A stretch of DNA of 64,000 nucleotides from Paenibacillus sp. FSL H8-0079 (GCF_037991315.1 NZ_CP150300.1:3782001-3846000), one strand, 5' to 3'; counted from the first letter of the stretch, positions 1 to 9,057 are shown. Notes: generated by a model from the sequence alone, not told the origin. Translations and numbers: made by a program.

Positions 1-1001
1 TCAAAGAAGCCATGCGCAATTCGAGGAGTAGAAGTCCCATCGTAATATAGACTAGTTGACAGCATCTCGTCTAACGTGGCATTGTTCTCGAACAATAAAT
101 TGCTACCATCCACAGGCATCAAGGCTGCGAGAAATTTAGCTGCATCCTCTGCGGTGCCAATGGCGCCCCCTGCAGGGTATAAGCTTATGTATGCTCTGTT
201 CTTAGGAATGAGTTTCAGATTCGTAGTGTAGCCTTGAATCTCATTTCTCCTTTTCAAGACGTTTAGATTATCATACTGTGACGGGTGAATCGAAGTGTCT
301 CTCATATTCAATGGTTTAAATATATGTTCATTGACATATTTGTAAAAGGGTTGTCCGCTTTGCACCTCAACGATATAAGCAGCCATAGCCGTACCATAAT
401 TTGAATAAGCAACGACACTCTCAGGTTTATCGATCTGCCTTGGTTCAAATTTTTGTAAAGCTTCTTCTAAATCCAAGATGTCTTTCTCGGATGAATACCA
501 TAAATCGATCAATATATCCTCCCATCCTGAATTATGATGCATAAGGTTCAATAGGGTAATGGGAGCATCGTATTCAAGCTTCTTTAGAAAACCTTCCGGC
601 AAATATTCCTGAATATCGGTATGCAAATCAAGCTTTCCCTGCTCGACAAGTTGCATCATACTCGTCCAGACTAATAGTTTAGAGGTTGAACCCCATTCAA
701 ATACAGTAGAGATGTCTGCCTTTCTCTGTTGCTCAAGATCTGCGTATCCATAGGCCTTATTCACAACAGTCTCACCGTTCTTGATAGCTACAACCGAAAC
801 GGCGGCGGTGTTCTTCTGATTAGTGGCTACATATGAATCAATCGTTTCCTCTAGCGAAGACAACGCAATCCTGGAGGGCGTTGTCTCCACATTCTCTACC
901 TCAGCGTACACAGGTACAGCACACGTCACAATAATTAATGCGAGTACCAGAACACCAACGATTATTTTATTAAGACCGTGATATCTTCGATCAATCTGCA
1001 T
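1..1001 (-). CDS. Serine hydrolase of the beta-lactamase/penicillin-binding family, 3' end outside window
   Basis: The frame is open from an ATG at 1001 to the left edge, giving 333 codons without the C-terminus. An N-terminal hydrophobic stretch (about residues 12-33, ending near VYAE) looks like a signal peptide, so the enzyme probably acts outside the membrane. The class C beta-lactamase/DD-peptidase fold is indicated by a WGSTSK motif, which supplies the SxxK nucleophile and base (S105, K108), and by a YSN motif (Y199-N201). A good AAGGAG site precedes the start. The gene begins 23 bases after the broken methyltransferase gene on the same strand, so the two were probably co-transcribed. 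The substrate (peptide, ester or beta-lactam) cannot be told. Confidence 0.85.
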   Translation of the reverse strand, partial: MQIDRRYHGLNKIIVGVLVLALIIVTCAVPVYAEVENVETTPSRIALSSLEETIDSYVATNQKNTAAVSVVAIKNGETVVNKAYGYADLEQQRKADISTVFEWGSTSKLLVWTSMMQLVEQGKLDLHTDIQEYLPEGFLKKLEYDAPITLLNLMHHNSGWEDILIDLWYSSEKDILDLEEALQKFEPRQIDKPESVVAYSNYGTAMAAYIVEVQSGQPFYKYVNEHIFKPLNMRDTSIHPSQYDNLNVLKRRNEIQGYTTNLKLIPKNRAYISLYPAGGAIGTAEDAAKFLAALMPVDGSNLLFENNATLDEMLSTSLYYDGTSTPRIAHGFF

Positions 1002-1024
1002 TAGCCACTCTCCTTATCTTTCTC

Positions 1025-1828
1025 CTATAGTTTTCGTGCCTTTATCACAAAGGTTACAGGGAGCATCTTTGCTTTATTGGCAAAATCATCATTTTGCAGT
1101 TGCATCAATTCATCATCAGATTCCTCAATTAGCTGCTCAATGACAAATCCCGCTTTTGCCAACGCATTCACATAGGTTGATAGTTTACGGTCCGATAATG
1201 CTAGCGTACTTTCGCCAAGAGTTACCGAGTACCAAGATTCATCAAAGTAACATTTTTCAAAAACAAGTCTATCCTCTTCTGCAGCAACACATTTGTGTAT
1301 AGGGTGAGACTAACTAAAGATAAATACGCCATCCTTCTTAAGATAGGAAGCAATCTGGAGAAAAGTCCCTTCAAGATCCGTTGTCCAGCCGATCGCATAA
1401 ATCGAATAAACGATGTCAAAATAATCCTTGGGTATGCCACATTCTTCTTCCATAGGTGAACAGATTAAGGTCGCTGAAAGACCACACGACGTCAAAAGCT
1501 GTTGTGTCTTTTCAATTTGATTTTCCGATAAATCCGTTCCCCATAGTACACTCGCCTGACGTTCTCCCAAATACCGTAAGGATTGGCCGCTCCCACAGCC
1601 TATTTCCAATACTTTCTTTTCCGAGATATCTCCAAAAAGATGGTGTTTTTCTTCGGAGACAAATGCTCCATAGAGCGGAAGTGCTGTCACTCCTAAAACA
1701 TCATTTCCTTCGGTATTCCAAAACAAGCCATTGGTTTCATGAATACTTCCTTTATCCATGTCGACCGAGATGGCATGAACCTGTCTACCGCCGATCATGT
1801 TGGTTCTAACTGTAGTACTCTTCTCCAT
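1025..1828 (-). pseudogene. SAM-dependent methyltransferase interrupted by an in-frame TAG
   Basis: Start ATG at 1828 follows a GGAGG site. The class I methyltransferase motif I (VLEIGCGSGQSL) is intact and the frame runs to FIFS, where a TAG at 1310-1312 stops it after 172 residues. Read through that codon, the same frame continues for 94 more codons (SHPIHKCVAAEEDRL onward, to VIKARKL) and ends at a natural stop at 1025-1027. Methyltransferases of this type often have FSW-HP at this spot, so the TAG probably replaces a TGG Trp codon. The simplest reading is a single-base nonsense mutation; suppression or a sequencing error are alternatives. The product would otherwise be a small-molecule methyltransferase of unknown substrate. 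Confidence 0.8.
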
Positions 1829-1963
1829 GTCATCATCCTCCAAACAAAAATTCAATAGAATTAATTCCACATTTTGAGTAAATTACCTTAATTATTTCTA
1901 TAATAACCCATGCTGCAATATTTGCGTAGTACATTTAAAAGCGCATACATTTCTCTCCAAATC

Positions 1964-1992
1964 AAAAAGAACCCTCCCTCAGGAGCGTTCTC
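1964..1992 (-). terminator. Intrinsic terminator after the small Cys-rich gene
   Basis: Reading leftwards, GAACGCTCC pairs with GGAGGGTTC across a TGAG loop and is followed by TTTTTG. It lies just beyond the stop at 2007. Confidence 0.75.
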
Positions 1993-2006
1993 CGTGAATG
2001 ATTAGC

Positions 2007-2216
2007 CTAAGCGTACATCAAGTCCATAAACCCGCGAGTTACATCTCCACCTTCGGCTGGTTCGGGCTGATCTGCCTGTGCGTGTTCTGCCATGCAAGCC
2101 TTCACTGCTTCCTCTGTTGTACAACGATTGGCATCGTCACATGTGTAGCATAATTGAAGCATATATCTGGTTAAGTCATCCGCCTGCGTGAATTGAGTTT
2201 GACCGTTGGTTCTCAT
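2007..2216 (-). CDS. Small Cys-containing hypothetical protein (69 aa)
   Basis: I do not recognise this protein. It has a CYTC pair followed by C-x5-C-like spacing (C at CYTCDDANRC and at KACMAEH) and an acidic C-terminal half. It has no membrane segment or signal peptide. Three in-frame starts exist (GTG 2225, ATG 2222, ATG 2216); the GAAGGAG ribosome site favours ATG 2216 by spacing. It is followed by a clear terminator and looks like a single-gene unit. The cysteines could bind metal, but nothing proves this. Confidence 0.6.
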   Translation of the reverse strand: MRTNGQTQFTQADDLTRYMLQLCYTCDDANRCTTEEAVKACMAEHAQADQPEPAEGGDVTRGFMDLMYA

Positions 2217-2363
2217 CTTCATCACTCCTTCTCTTGTTGAGTTAAATATATCACCTTCCAGTGGATTTATTTGTGATTTATTTCACAAACTAATTAAAAA
2301 AGAAAAGAAACCCTTAGGCCCCTCTCCTTTCTCCTATCTATTCACATCGATAACACTCTACGT

Positions 2364-3641
2364 TTATAGTACTTTCCAATGTACACCGCCATCTACCGTT
2401 TGCAATAACAATGATCTTTTGGCATCTGTATTTTCAACCAATATCCAACCAAGCTTGGAGGTAACCATCTGAATCTTCACAATCTCCGGATAGTCTTCGA
2501 GAATTTTTTCCAGTACACTGCTTGCAGGAAGAGAGCTCCATGTTTTGCCTGCATCCTTGGTGTGGTAGGTTATACCCTTTTGCATCGCCCAACCTTCCGA
2601 TGCATTCAGGAATACAGGTGAAAGACTGCGATTCGCACCCGTTTGTTTGTTTAAAGTGAAATTGGACAGCATCCAGCTCTTTCCGCCATCGGTTGTGAAG
2701 AATCCATTGAATGTCGTACTCTCCCCTTGAGAACAGGACATGGACATCCAGGCCAACTGCGCTTCACGTCCAAAAAATTGTGGTGAACTGACACTGAAAT
2801 TACCACACCCGTTGAATTTGTTTCGATCAAAGAAAGATGGTCCTGTATCCCAGTTCTCTCCGCCGTCTGAGGTCACATACAACTTCGGTGTACCGAACTC
2901 AATCGCGGTCAGGAAACCATGCTTTGGATCTGAGAAGGTCATACCTGTTGTGTATCCACGTCTGGAAATCTCTTCTGTTTCCTGTTTGCCATCTTCGTCA
3001 CTGGATGACATCCGATTCCAAGTGATTCCACCGTCCTCGGTGAAGTACAGTTTCTTGTCCTGTTTACCAATAGCGGTATCCACCGTGGTGAGAATCCAGC
3101 CTTTTTCAGGAGATACAAAGGAGATCGCGGTCACTTTATCCGTCTTGGACAGAGATGACAGACTCCAACTTACCCCTCCATTGTTGGTCCGAAGCACCAT
3201 GGTGTCTGTTCCACCCATGCCTTCGCGAACAATCCAACCATGCGTACGATCTACAAAATAAATGCTTTGTCCATATTTAGGGTTAGCCGGAAATTGTACA
3301 TTTTCCGAAGGCGAAATATTGGTCCAGGTCTTTCCCTGGTCCTGTGTATAGTACAGTCGCAGCGCATTCCGCGTTACACCCCATGCCAATCCTCCGTTGT
3401 CATTGAGCAACTGAAAATCGGTCAACCGGGTCTGTATTTGGTACTTGGCCATATCCGCAGATTCTGTACTGTTGACAGGGGGAACGACGGTTAATGTCTG
3501 CCCTGTATTCCCGGCATCCTCCTGTTGTTGCGGAGGCTCTGCTTCCGGAGGTTGATCTGAGTCGGTGCATGCAGCCAGTAAAGCTGCTATACCTATAGAC
3601 AGCAATGCTGTCTGCGCGATTTTGATCCATTGCGAACGCAA
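2364..3641 (-). CDS. Lipoprotein with seven Asp-box (BNR/YCF48-like) repeats
   Basis: TTG at 3641 is the best start because GAGAGAGGTGG lies just upstream; an in-frame ATG at 3680 lacks a comparable site. A signal sequence ends in a lipobox, LLAAC, with the lipidated Cys at about residue 25, so the protein should be anchored outside the membrane. After a Gln/Pro/Glu-rich linker come seven Asp-box-type repeats (for example TQDQGKTW, NNGGVSW, EDGGITW, SDGGENW, TDGGKSW, KDAGKTW, VDGGVHW), as in BNR/sialidase-type beta-propellers and the YCF48 family. The fold is therefore probably a propeller with a binding or scaffold role. No catalytic residues are evident and the ligand is unknown. 425 residues. 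Confidence 0.75.
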   Translation of the reverse strand: MRSQWIKIAQTALLSIGIAALLAACTDSDQPPEAEPPQQQEDAGNTGQTLTVVPPVNSTESADMAKYQIQTRLTDFQLLNDNGGLAWGVTRNALRLYYTQDQGKTWTNISPSENVQFPANPKYGQSIYFVDRTHGWIVREGMGGTDTMVLRTNNGGVSWSLSSLSKTDKVTAISFVSPEKGWILTTVDTAIGKQDKKLYFTEDGGITWNRMSSSDEDGKQETEEISRRGYTTGMTFSDPKHGFLTAIEFGTPKLYVTSDGGENWDTGPSFFDRNKFNGCGNFSVSSPQFFGREAQLAWMSMSCSQGESTTFNGFFTTDGGKSWMLSNFTLNKQTGANRSLSPVFLNASEGWAMQKGITYHTKDAGKTWSSLPASSVLEKILEDYPEIVKIQMVTSKLGWILVENTDAKRSLLLQTVDGGVHWKVL

Positions 3642-3885
3642 GTGGGTTCCACCTCTCTCATCCAATTTACAGGCGCGCATGCCTGTCTTATGGCGTTTTA
3701 TTTACGATTCATCAGAATCCACTGCTCCTATTCTACCACAAACCTTGTGTAAAAGGCTCATTGCCCTCTCATGGCCGGCCCGCTCCCTTTTTCCAGCTGA
3801 TACTCTGGCTATATGTCGCACATTTATTACCATTAATTTATTCCTAAACTGTTTTTCGACGGAATAATTGGTAAAAAGACATGAA

Positions 3886-3903
3886 ATGTGAACTATTTTA
3901 TAG
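3886..3903. promoter_or_regulatory. Possible degenerate Rex operator upstream of ldh
   Basis: ATGTGAACTATTTTATAG matches 13 of 18 positions of a Rex-type site (TTGTGAA-n4-TTCACAA). Rex commonly controls ldh in Gram-positives. The right half is weak, so this is only suggestive. Confidence 0.25.
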
Positions 3904-3969
3904 ACAACACTCGCTTTATATTCAGTAATCCCTTAATATGGATGGGAGTATAACCCAAAAGGAGAGGAT

Positions 3970-4905
3970 ATGAACATGACAAACAGTGCAGTATTGAAAC
4001 CAAGTCGTGTCGTGATTGTAGGCATGGGTGCGGTGGGAACAACAACGGGATACACGCTAATGTTGAGACAGCGTTCGTCCGAGTTGGTATTTGTGGATGT
4101 GAATCATGATAAGGCAACCGGCGAAATGCTGGATATGAACCACGGTCTTCCGTTTACCGGTGGTGTGAAAGTATGGGCTGGCGATTACTCCGACTGCAAA
4201 GATGCAGATATCATTATTATAACAGCGGGCGCTTCCCAGAAACCTGGCGAAACCCGGATTGATCTGCTGAAGAAAAATGCAAGCATTTTCAAAGATATTA
4301 TTGAACGTATTACTGAAGTGAATTCTCATGGTATTTTGCTGATTGCAACCAACCCTGTAGATATTTTGTCCTATACTTCATGGAAACAAAGCGGATGGCC
4401 TGCTTCCCGTGTCATCGGTTCAGGTACATTGCTCGATAGCGCACGTTTCCGTTACCTGATTGGTAAAAATAAAGGGATCGACCCGCGTAGTATTCACGCC
4501 CACATTATTGGTGAGCATGGCGATTCCGAAGTACCTGTATGGAGCCTGGCTAACGTTGCAGGAACAGACCTGGAACTAGATGAAGAAACACAACAGGATA
4601 TCTTCGATCGTACCAAAAATGCAGCGTATGAGATTATTAATGCCAAAGGCGCGACTTCCTATGCAATCGCTCTTGCTCTGGACCGCATTGTAGCTGCAAT
4701 TCTCGGCAACGAAGGCTCCGTTCTGAACGTATCCACGTACCTTGAAGACTACAATGGCGTATCGGATGTTTATCTGGGCGTTCCTTGTGTCGTAGATCGC
4801 AACGGCGTGCGCGAAATTCTGCCTCTTCCGTTGAATGAAACCGAGAAAGTGGCTTTCCAGGCTTCTGCTAACAAATTAAAAGAACAGATCGCTGGATTGG
4901 AATAA
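3970..4905 (+). CDS. ldh: L-lactate dehydrogenase
   Basis: NAD-dependent reduction of pyruvate to lactate in the cytoplasm, used to reoxidise NADH during fermentation. The 311-residue length is normal. The Rossmann glycine motif VGMGAVG is at residues 18-24, NPVDIL near 129, and the catalytic His lies in GEHGDSEVPVW (H183). The GSGTLLDSARFR segment is typical of the LDH/MDH family; the LDH assignment rests on overall resemblance to Bacillales LDH. AGGAG at 5-base spacing supports the ATG at 3970. Monocistronic, followed by a hairpin at 4924. Confidence 0.93.
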   Translation: MNMTNSAVLKPSRVVIVGMGAVGTTTGYTLMLRQRSSELVFVDVNHDKATGEMLDMNHGLPFTGGVKVWAGDYSDCKDADIIIITAGASQKPGETRIDLLKKNASIFKDIIERITEVNSHGILLIATNPVDILSYTSWKQSGWPASRVIGSGTLLDSARFRYLIGKNKGIDPRSIHAHIIGEHGDSEVPVWSLANVAGTDLELDEETQQDIFDRTKNAAYEIINAKGATSYAIALALDRIVAAILGNEGSVLNVSTYLEDYNGVSDVYLGVPCVVDRNGVREILPLPLNETEKVAFQASANKLKEQIAGLE

Positions 4906-4923
4906 TCGGATTATTACTTTAAC

Positions 4924-4967
4924 AAGAGCCACCCGCATCTCTTATTTCAGAGAAGCAGGTGGCTCTT
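4924..4967. terminator. Hairpin after ldh, probable bidirectional terminator
   Basis: AAGAGCCACC pairs with GGTGGCTCTT between convergent ldh and the GntR-family gene. The U-tract is poor on both strands. Confidence 0.5.
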
Positions 4968-4998
4968 ATGGATATGCATTCGGAAATGTTTCATTTAT

Positions 4999-5979
4999 TT
5001 ATTTCATATCAGAATGGATAGAGATATCATTCAACAAATTGGCACTGCTTGGTTCCAGTCTCATCGGATAGGGAACTACTTTATCAGGGGCTAGCTTAAA
5101 CAATGCTGGAAAGACAGCGCCAGAAGCGTAAACTCGGTCTGTTTTCTGCAATAACCGCAGGCTTTCTTCCTGATCAAGCTCTTCCTCCCACCCTAAAGTC
5201 TCCACATTCAAGTGGTGAATTCCCGCCTCCTGAACTCGACTAGCCATCCACTCTCCTCCTATTTTACCTAAACATATAAAGGAAACGCGTGTGTTCTTCT
5301 CCAGACTGGATATTTCTAATAACAATGATGGTTCAATATCAGCGCCAATCACTAGAATTTTGATGTTGAGTGCTGCAAAGTATTTTTTGACTTCTGTAGC
5401 ATGATTAAGTGTAGTTACTACGATTTTTATGTGTTGGAGCTTATCATGTATTGAATCTTCATGGAAAGGCAAGTCCTCCAGAAATAAGGTCTCCACATTC
5501 AAGCCAGTCGCCTTTTCGATAACTTGACGGTAAAAGAAATGATCGTGGCCCTTACATTCTACAAACAGGATGTCTGATTGACCGTCAGGAAATGAGCTCT
5601 GTTGCAACGCATACGCCAATCCCGTCATAAAAAATGGTTTGAGTTCAATGTTGTTCAACTCCACTTGCTTCACGGTTTCTTTTATCAGATCCATTAGTAA
5701 TAAGCTTTGTTCATGGTATAACTGCCCTTTGGCAGTAACCTGTGTTCCCCGTCCCTTGTTCATCGTGACGAACCCCTCATCGCGCAGCTGATTATATACC
5801 AGATTAATCGTGTTGCGGTTCACTCCCAGTTCCTCAGCTAATTGGTTTGCCGCTGGCAACATATCTCCGGATTGTATTATTCCCATTGCAATGAGACATT
5901 TCAATTGCTCTCTAATCTGCGTATTTACATTAAAAGTCCAATCAGGATCTATCCTCAATGTTAATTGTTTGGTATCCAA
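4999..5979 (-). CDS. GntR-family transcriptional regulator
   Basis: Starts at TTG 5979 behind AGAGG. Residues about 15-80 form a GntR winged helix (LAEELGVNRNTINLVYNQL, then DEGFVTMNKGRGTQV). The C-terminal ~230 residues do not look like an aminotransferase (MocR) or a classical UTRA domain and I cannot name them. They contain alternating beta/alpha patterns such as DILFVECKGHDHFFYR and IKILVIGAD, possibly a ligand-binding domain. The gene is divergent from the HPP membrane-protein gene, and the shared 156-base region carries palindromes, which suggests control of itself and its neighbour. Confidence 0.8.
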   Translation of the reverse strand: MDTKQLTLRIDPDWTFNVNTQIREQLKCLIAMGIIQSGDMLPAANQLAEELGVNRNTINLVYNQLRDEGFVTMNKGRGTQVTAKGQLYHEQSLLLMDLIKETVKQVELNNIELKPFFMTGLAYALQQSSFPDGQSDILFVECKGHDHFFYRQVIEKATGLNVETLFLEDLPFHEDSIHDKLQHIKIVVTTLNHATEVKKYFAALNIKILVIGADIEPSLLLEISSLEKNTRVSFICLGKIGGEWMASRVQEAGIHHLNVETLGWEEELDQEESLRLLQKTDRVYASGAVFPALFKLAPDKVVPYPMRLEPSSANLLNDISIHSDMK

Positions 5980-6008
5980 TGATATAAACCTCTTTTCATA
6001 GCTATATG

Positions 6009-6021
6009 GTTATATTATAAC
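6009..6021. promoter_or_regulatory. Palindromic candidate operator for the GntR-family regulator
   Basis: GTTATATTATAAC is a perfect inverted repeat with a one-base centre, 30 bases before the regulator start. A related AT-rich sequence overlaps the -10 of the divergent promoter at 6087-6110. Confidence 0.45.
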
Positions 6022-6069
6022 TAAAATCAGCTAATGCTCCAATGGAATCACCCTACATATCGAATTATA

Positions 6070-6098
6070 TTGACATAATACCACTTTGATTATATAAC
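6070..6098 (+). promoter_or_regulatory. Sigma-A promoter of the HPP gene with overlapping GTTAT-type site
   Basis: TTGACA (6070-6075) and TATAAC (6093-6098) are 17 bases apart. The -10 lies within GATTATATAACTAAATAAC, which shares TTATA/TAACTA words with the palindrome at 6009. Confidence 0.6.
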
Positions 6099-6135
6099 TA
6101 AATAACTATGTAAATATGAATTAGGAGGCAATGAC

Positions 6136-6660
6136 GTGCGATCAATTGAGGTAACCGATTTTCTAGCTAAAATGAAGGGAACGGGTAGGAGCACACTAAA
6201 AGTCGATCCTTTTAGTGCACTTATTGGGGGGATCGGAGGTTTTGTGACCATCAGTATTTTATCTTTACTCACCCTTTGGACTTCAAATCTATGGATTATT
6301 GCGCCTTTTGGTGCAAGCTGTGTGCTTGCTTTTGGATTTTGGGATGCTCCGTTATCCCAACCACGAAACATCATTGGAGGGCACTTAATTTCTGCTCTGA
6401 CTGGTTTGGCAATGCTCCATCTATTCGGTGATAGTATGTGGGTTATGGCCGCTGCCGTAGGTCTGGCAATTGCATTTATGATGTTGACCAAAACATCACA
6501 TCCACCCGCTGGCGCTGATCCGATAGCCGTCATACTGGCTGGAAGCGGTTGGTCGTTTCTGTTCACGCCAGTACTTACAGGCTCGATAACGATTGTAGCC
6601 ATGGCACTACTGATCAACAACCTGGACAAAAAGCGCAGATACCCATCGTTCTGGATATAA
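6136..6660 (+). CDS. HPP-family integral membrane protein
   Basis: GTG start at 6136, seven bases after TAGGAGG. The 174-residue protein has about four hydrophobic segments (roughly 32-55, 60-75, 85-120 and 140-165) and the family signature TSHPPAGADP. HPP proteins are small membrane proteins of poorly known function; some are linked to nitrite or other small-ion transport. Its promoter is shared with the divergent GntR-family regulator, so it is the likely target of that regulator. Confidence 0.8.
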   Translation: MRSIEVTDFLAKMKGTGRSTLKVDPFSALIGGIGGFVTISILSLLTLWTSNLWIIAPFGASCVLAFGFWDAPLSQPRNIIGGHLISALTGLAMLHLFGDSMWVMAAAVGLAIAFMMLTKTSHPPAGADPIAVILAGSGWSFLFTPVLTGSITIVAMALLINNLDKKRRYPSFWI

Positions 6661-6695
6661 AGCATATGGAAGCTAGGTATGATTACTATTGGTTT

Positions 6696-6713
6696 ACATA
6701 ATATTAATTATGT
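6696..6713. repeat. dif-like palindrome, copy 1
   Basis: TTT then ACATAAT-ATTA-ATTATGT. The arms CATAA/TTATG are six bases apart, as in Xer recombination core sites. It lies between the convergent HPP and integrase genes, 26 bases beyond the integrase stop. Related copies are at 20650 and 25342. Confidence 0.5.
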
Positions 6714-6722
6714 ATTTATATT

Positions 6723-6754
6723 AAAAGAACCGCAGCTCCTATGAGTTGCGGCTC
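6723..6754 (-). terminator. Intrinsic terminator overlapping the integrase stop codon
   Basis: GAGCCGCAACTC (inside the last codons) pairs with GAGCTGCGGTTC around a loop that holds the TAG stop, followed by TTTT. Two G-U pairs are present. Confidence 0.75.
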
Positions 6755-7701
6755 TCTTCATGATTGTAATGAAGTGGTTGTGCATTGAACATCGGCAGCT
6801 TCACTTCAAGTAAGGCCATGGCCTCTTCTTTCTCCCGGCTGGTGACATGCGTATAGACGGTTGTTGTTTGAATGGATGCGTGACCGAGCAGCTCCTGGAC
6901 CGTACGCAAGTCAGCTCCACGCCGTAACATCATCGTCGCGAAGGAGTGACGCAGCTTATGACTGGAGTAGTTTTGACGTTGATTAGCCGGTGATTCCTGC
7001 TGGAAGCGTTCAAAGGTTTCGGTGGATATGAGCTGAATGCTGCGAATCGAAAGTCTCTTCCCTTTTTGCGAGACAAATAGTGCTTCCTCTTTCGGTCGCC
7101 AAGGATCGAGACGCTCAGCCATAGCTTGAGATAACACGTCCGCCACGGTCTCTGGTACAGGAAGCGAGCGCCATTTCCGACCTTTACCGAATACATCCAA
7201 TGTACGCCGCTCCGCGTTATAGTCTTTGCAATCCAAAGCATGCACTTCTCCAACCCGTAATCCCATATATCCCATCAGCAGAAAAACAGCCAGATTGCGT
7301 GTGCGATACTTGCCATCTACCGACTCCAGAAAACGTGTCAGCCCACTTTCATCAAGGAAAACGGGTGCACGGTTTTTTTCGGTTTTGGATTTCTTGATCC
7401 CAAACGCCGGATTATTCGTTAACAATTCGAGTTCAATGAGGGACTTGTAAAAACAGTTCACCGCCGCATGTTTGCGATTTCTCGTGGTATCACTTACCCC
7501 ACGCTCCCGAGCGCGGGACAGAAACGACAGCACATGCAGCTTTTTGACCTGCTCCAGTGACTTTCCTTGAATGGAGACCAGGAATTCTACCACGTCACCT
7601 GTGTATGATTTTACCGTATGGCCTGTATATCCGGCGTCCTTCATCCATATGTGAAAAGCTTCTAGCTCGTCCGCATATTGCTCCTGGATCTCCTCAGTCA
7701 T
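6739..7701 (-). CDS. Tyrosine recombinase/integrase, XerC-like
   Basis: Catalyses strand exchange between specific DNA sites. The N-terminal SAM-like core-binding domain covers about residues 1-100. The catalytic domain shows all the expected residues: Arg in GLRVGEV, Lys in [15 protein letters not shown] (H-x-x-R), His in LGHAS, and the nucleophile Tyr in TTVYTHV. Length (320) fits XerC/D and short phage integrases. No phage or transposon genes adjoin it, so it may be a Xer-type housekeeping enzyme or an orphan integrase. ATG 7701 is chosen over the adjoining TTG 7704 because of the GAGGTGAGG site. Its own stop is embedded in the terminator hairpin. Confidence 0.85.
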   Translation of the reverse strand: MTEEIQEQYADELEAFHIWMKDAGYTGHTVKSYTGDVVEFLVSIQGKSLEQVKKLHVLSFLSRARERGVSDTTRNRKHAAVNCFYKSLIELELLTNNPAFGIKKSKTEKNRAPVFLDESGLTRFLESVDGKYRTRNLAVFLLMGYMGLRVGEVHALDCKDYNAERRTLDVFGKGRKWRSLPVPETVADVLSQAMAERLDPWRPKEEALFVSQKGKRLSIRSIQLISTETFERFQQESPANQRQNYSSHKLRHSFATMMLRRGADLRTVQELLGHASIQTTTVYTHVTSREKEEAMALLEVKLPMFNAQPLHYNHEESRNS

Positions 7702-7754
7702 CAACTAGCCCTCACCTCGATTCTATTTATTATAGTCTAAGCTGAACAGAACCC

Positions 7755-8834
7755 CTACGCTTCGTCCACAATAACAACGTCAATCAGCGGAATGATCGTT
7801 TCGGGTGTGCCCTGACTACGAGTAAGTACAAACGATGGCAATGGATTCTCGTGTAGCCCATTCACGGATTCACAGATCTGTGTATATAAATCCATATGCA
7901 ACGTCTCGCCTTCACCCGCCACATCAATGACAGGCCAATCGTTCTGAACACAGGCAGGCCAGTAAGCCAGTTCATTCGCCGGCACGATACTCAGTTGCTG
8001 AATGGACGGATCAATATGGTAGATTCCTTGCCGTTCAGGTTCATCGCCCAGCTTGTCCACGGCAAGCATTCGAGCAGATGGCTCGTCTGGTACAGAATAG
8101 AGTGAATAACACCACGGAGTGACGCCCCAGACAATTGCCATCAGACCCTCTTCCAGCATCGTATCTGACAGTTCTCCTTCCGCAAATTGTTCAATCAGAT
8201 TATGGTTACCCGGTCCGATTAGTTCCTCCACACGCTTAGCGAGTCGAGGCAAGTCAGCGAGAATAAATCCTCCTCTGCCATAGGAGTCAAATACATGATG
8301 GTTCCTAGTCCAAACTGGTTGAGATGGCACAGCCAACGACGCTGCTTCTGCCGGGAAAAGCGATATATATACGGTAATAACCTGCGCATACTTAACCATT
8401 GCAAGTTGTTCAGGTTCAAGCGTGCCTTCAGCGATACGAGGTGTTTTCATATGCAGGGAGATTCGAAGTTCGTATTCCCCTTCTGCAAATGCTGACCAAC
8501 CCAGATTAACAGGTTGTTCAACCCCCTCAATAGAAGCAATGGAGATCGTGCTATCCGGGTTGAGTTTAACAGCATATTGTACGTATGCTAGCTCCTGACC
8601 ATAGATGATATTGGCATCTTGACGATCGACGGGTGATTCCAACGGTTGTGCAATGACAGATACTTTACGTCCATCCTTCAGAAGGCGCTGCGGATCAATA
8701 TCCAACTGTAAGGCTTGTGTGTCCCCCGATTGTGAGATATGCAGCTTTGCCTCGGCAAGTACGGCTGAGTCAGCCAGCGCAAATCCAAAAGCTGCATTTT
8801 GATGATCTGAATTTGTATGTAATGGTGTGTTCAT
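7755..8834 (-). CDS. Hypothetical protein, 359 aa
   Basis: I do not recognise a family. The start ATG follows AGAGGGGA at good spacing. There is no signal peptide or membrane segment. The N-terminal half is beta-rich (repeated V/I/L alternation such as YAVKLNPDSTISIASI and YELRISLHM). The C-terminal half contains WGVTPWCYSLYSV and ends with IIPLIDVVIVDEA. It is flanked by the integrase downstream and a terminator upstream, and appears monocistronic. A protein for binding or modification cannot be distinguished from sequence alone. Confidence 0.6.
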   Translation of the reverse strand: MNTPLHTNSDHQNAAFGFALADSAVLAEAKLHISQSGDTQALQLDIDPQRLLKDGRKVSVIAQPLESPVDRQDANIIYGQELAYVQYAVKLNPDSTISIASIEGVEQPVNLGWSAFAEGEYELRISLHMKTPRIAEGTLEPEQLAMVKYAQVITVYISLFPAEAASLAVPSQPVWTRNHHVFDSYGRGGFILADLPRLAKRVEELIGPGNHNLIEQFAEGELSDTMLEEGLMAIVWGVTPWCYSLYSVPDEPSARMLAVDKLGDEPERQGIYHIDPSIQQLSIVPANELAYWPACVQNDWPVIDVAGEGETLHMDLYTQICESVNGLHENPLPSFVLTRSQGTPETIIPLIDVVIVDEA

Positions 8835-8874
8835 GATACATCCCCTCTCTTATGTCTGATGGCATGTCACATCC

Positions 8875-8895
8875 CCAAATATATTTCATATTTGG
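8875..8895. promoter_or_regulatory. Palindrome in the leader of the 359-aa gene
   Basis: CCAAATAT and ATATTTGG are separated by five bases, about 41 bases upstream of the start at 8834. It could be an operator or an RNA hairpin. Confidence 0.3.
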
Positions 8896-9007
8896 CTTAG
8901 CCGCAACCCCGGCTCCTTGATTTAGTTCAACACGCCCCTTATTACTTACCCATATATGAAGAAAATTCCAACCTCCCCCTGCTGTTATCATCCTTTATCT
9001 TGCTATA

Positions 9008-9057
9008 TAAAAAAATCCTCATCCCGCTTCGCCTAAGCGATACGTAATGAGGAAAAA
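9008..9057 (-). terminator. Intrinsic terminator of the APC permease gene
   Basis: On the minus strand TCCTCAT pairs with ATGAGGA around a GC-rich inner hairpin (CGCTTAGGCG), then a run of seven to eight T. Confidence 0.85.
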
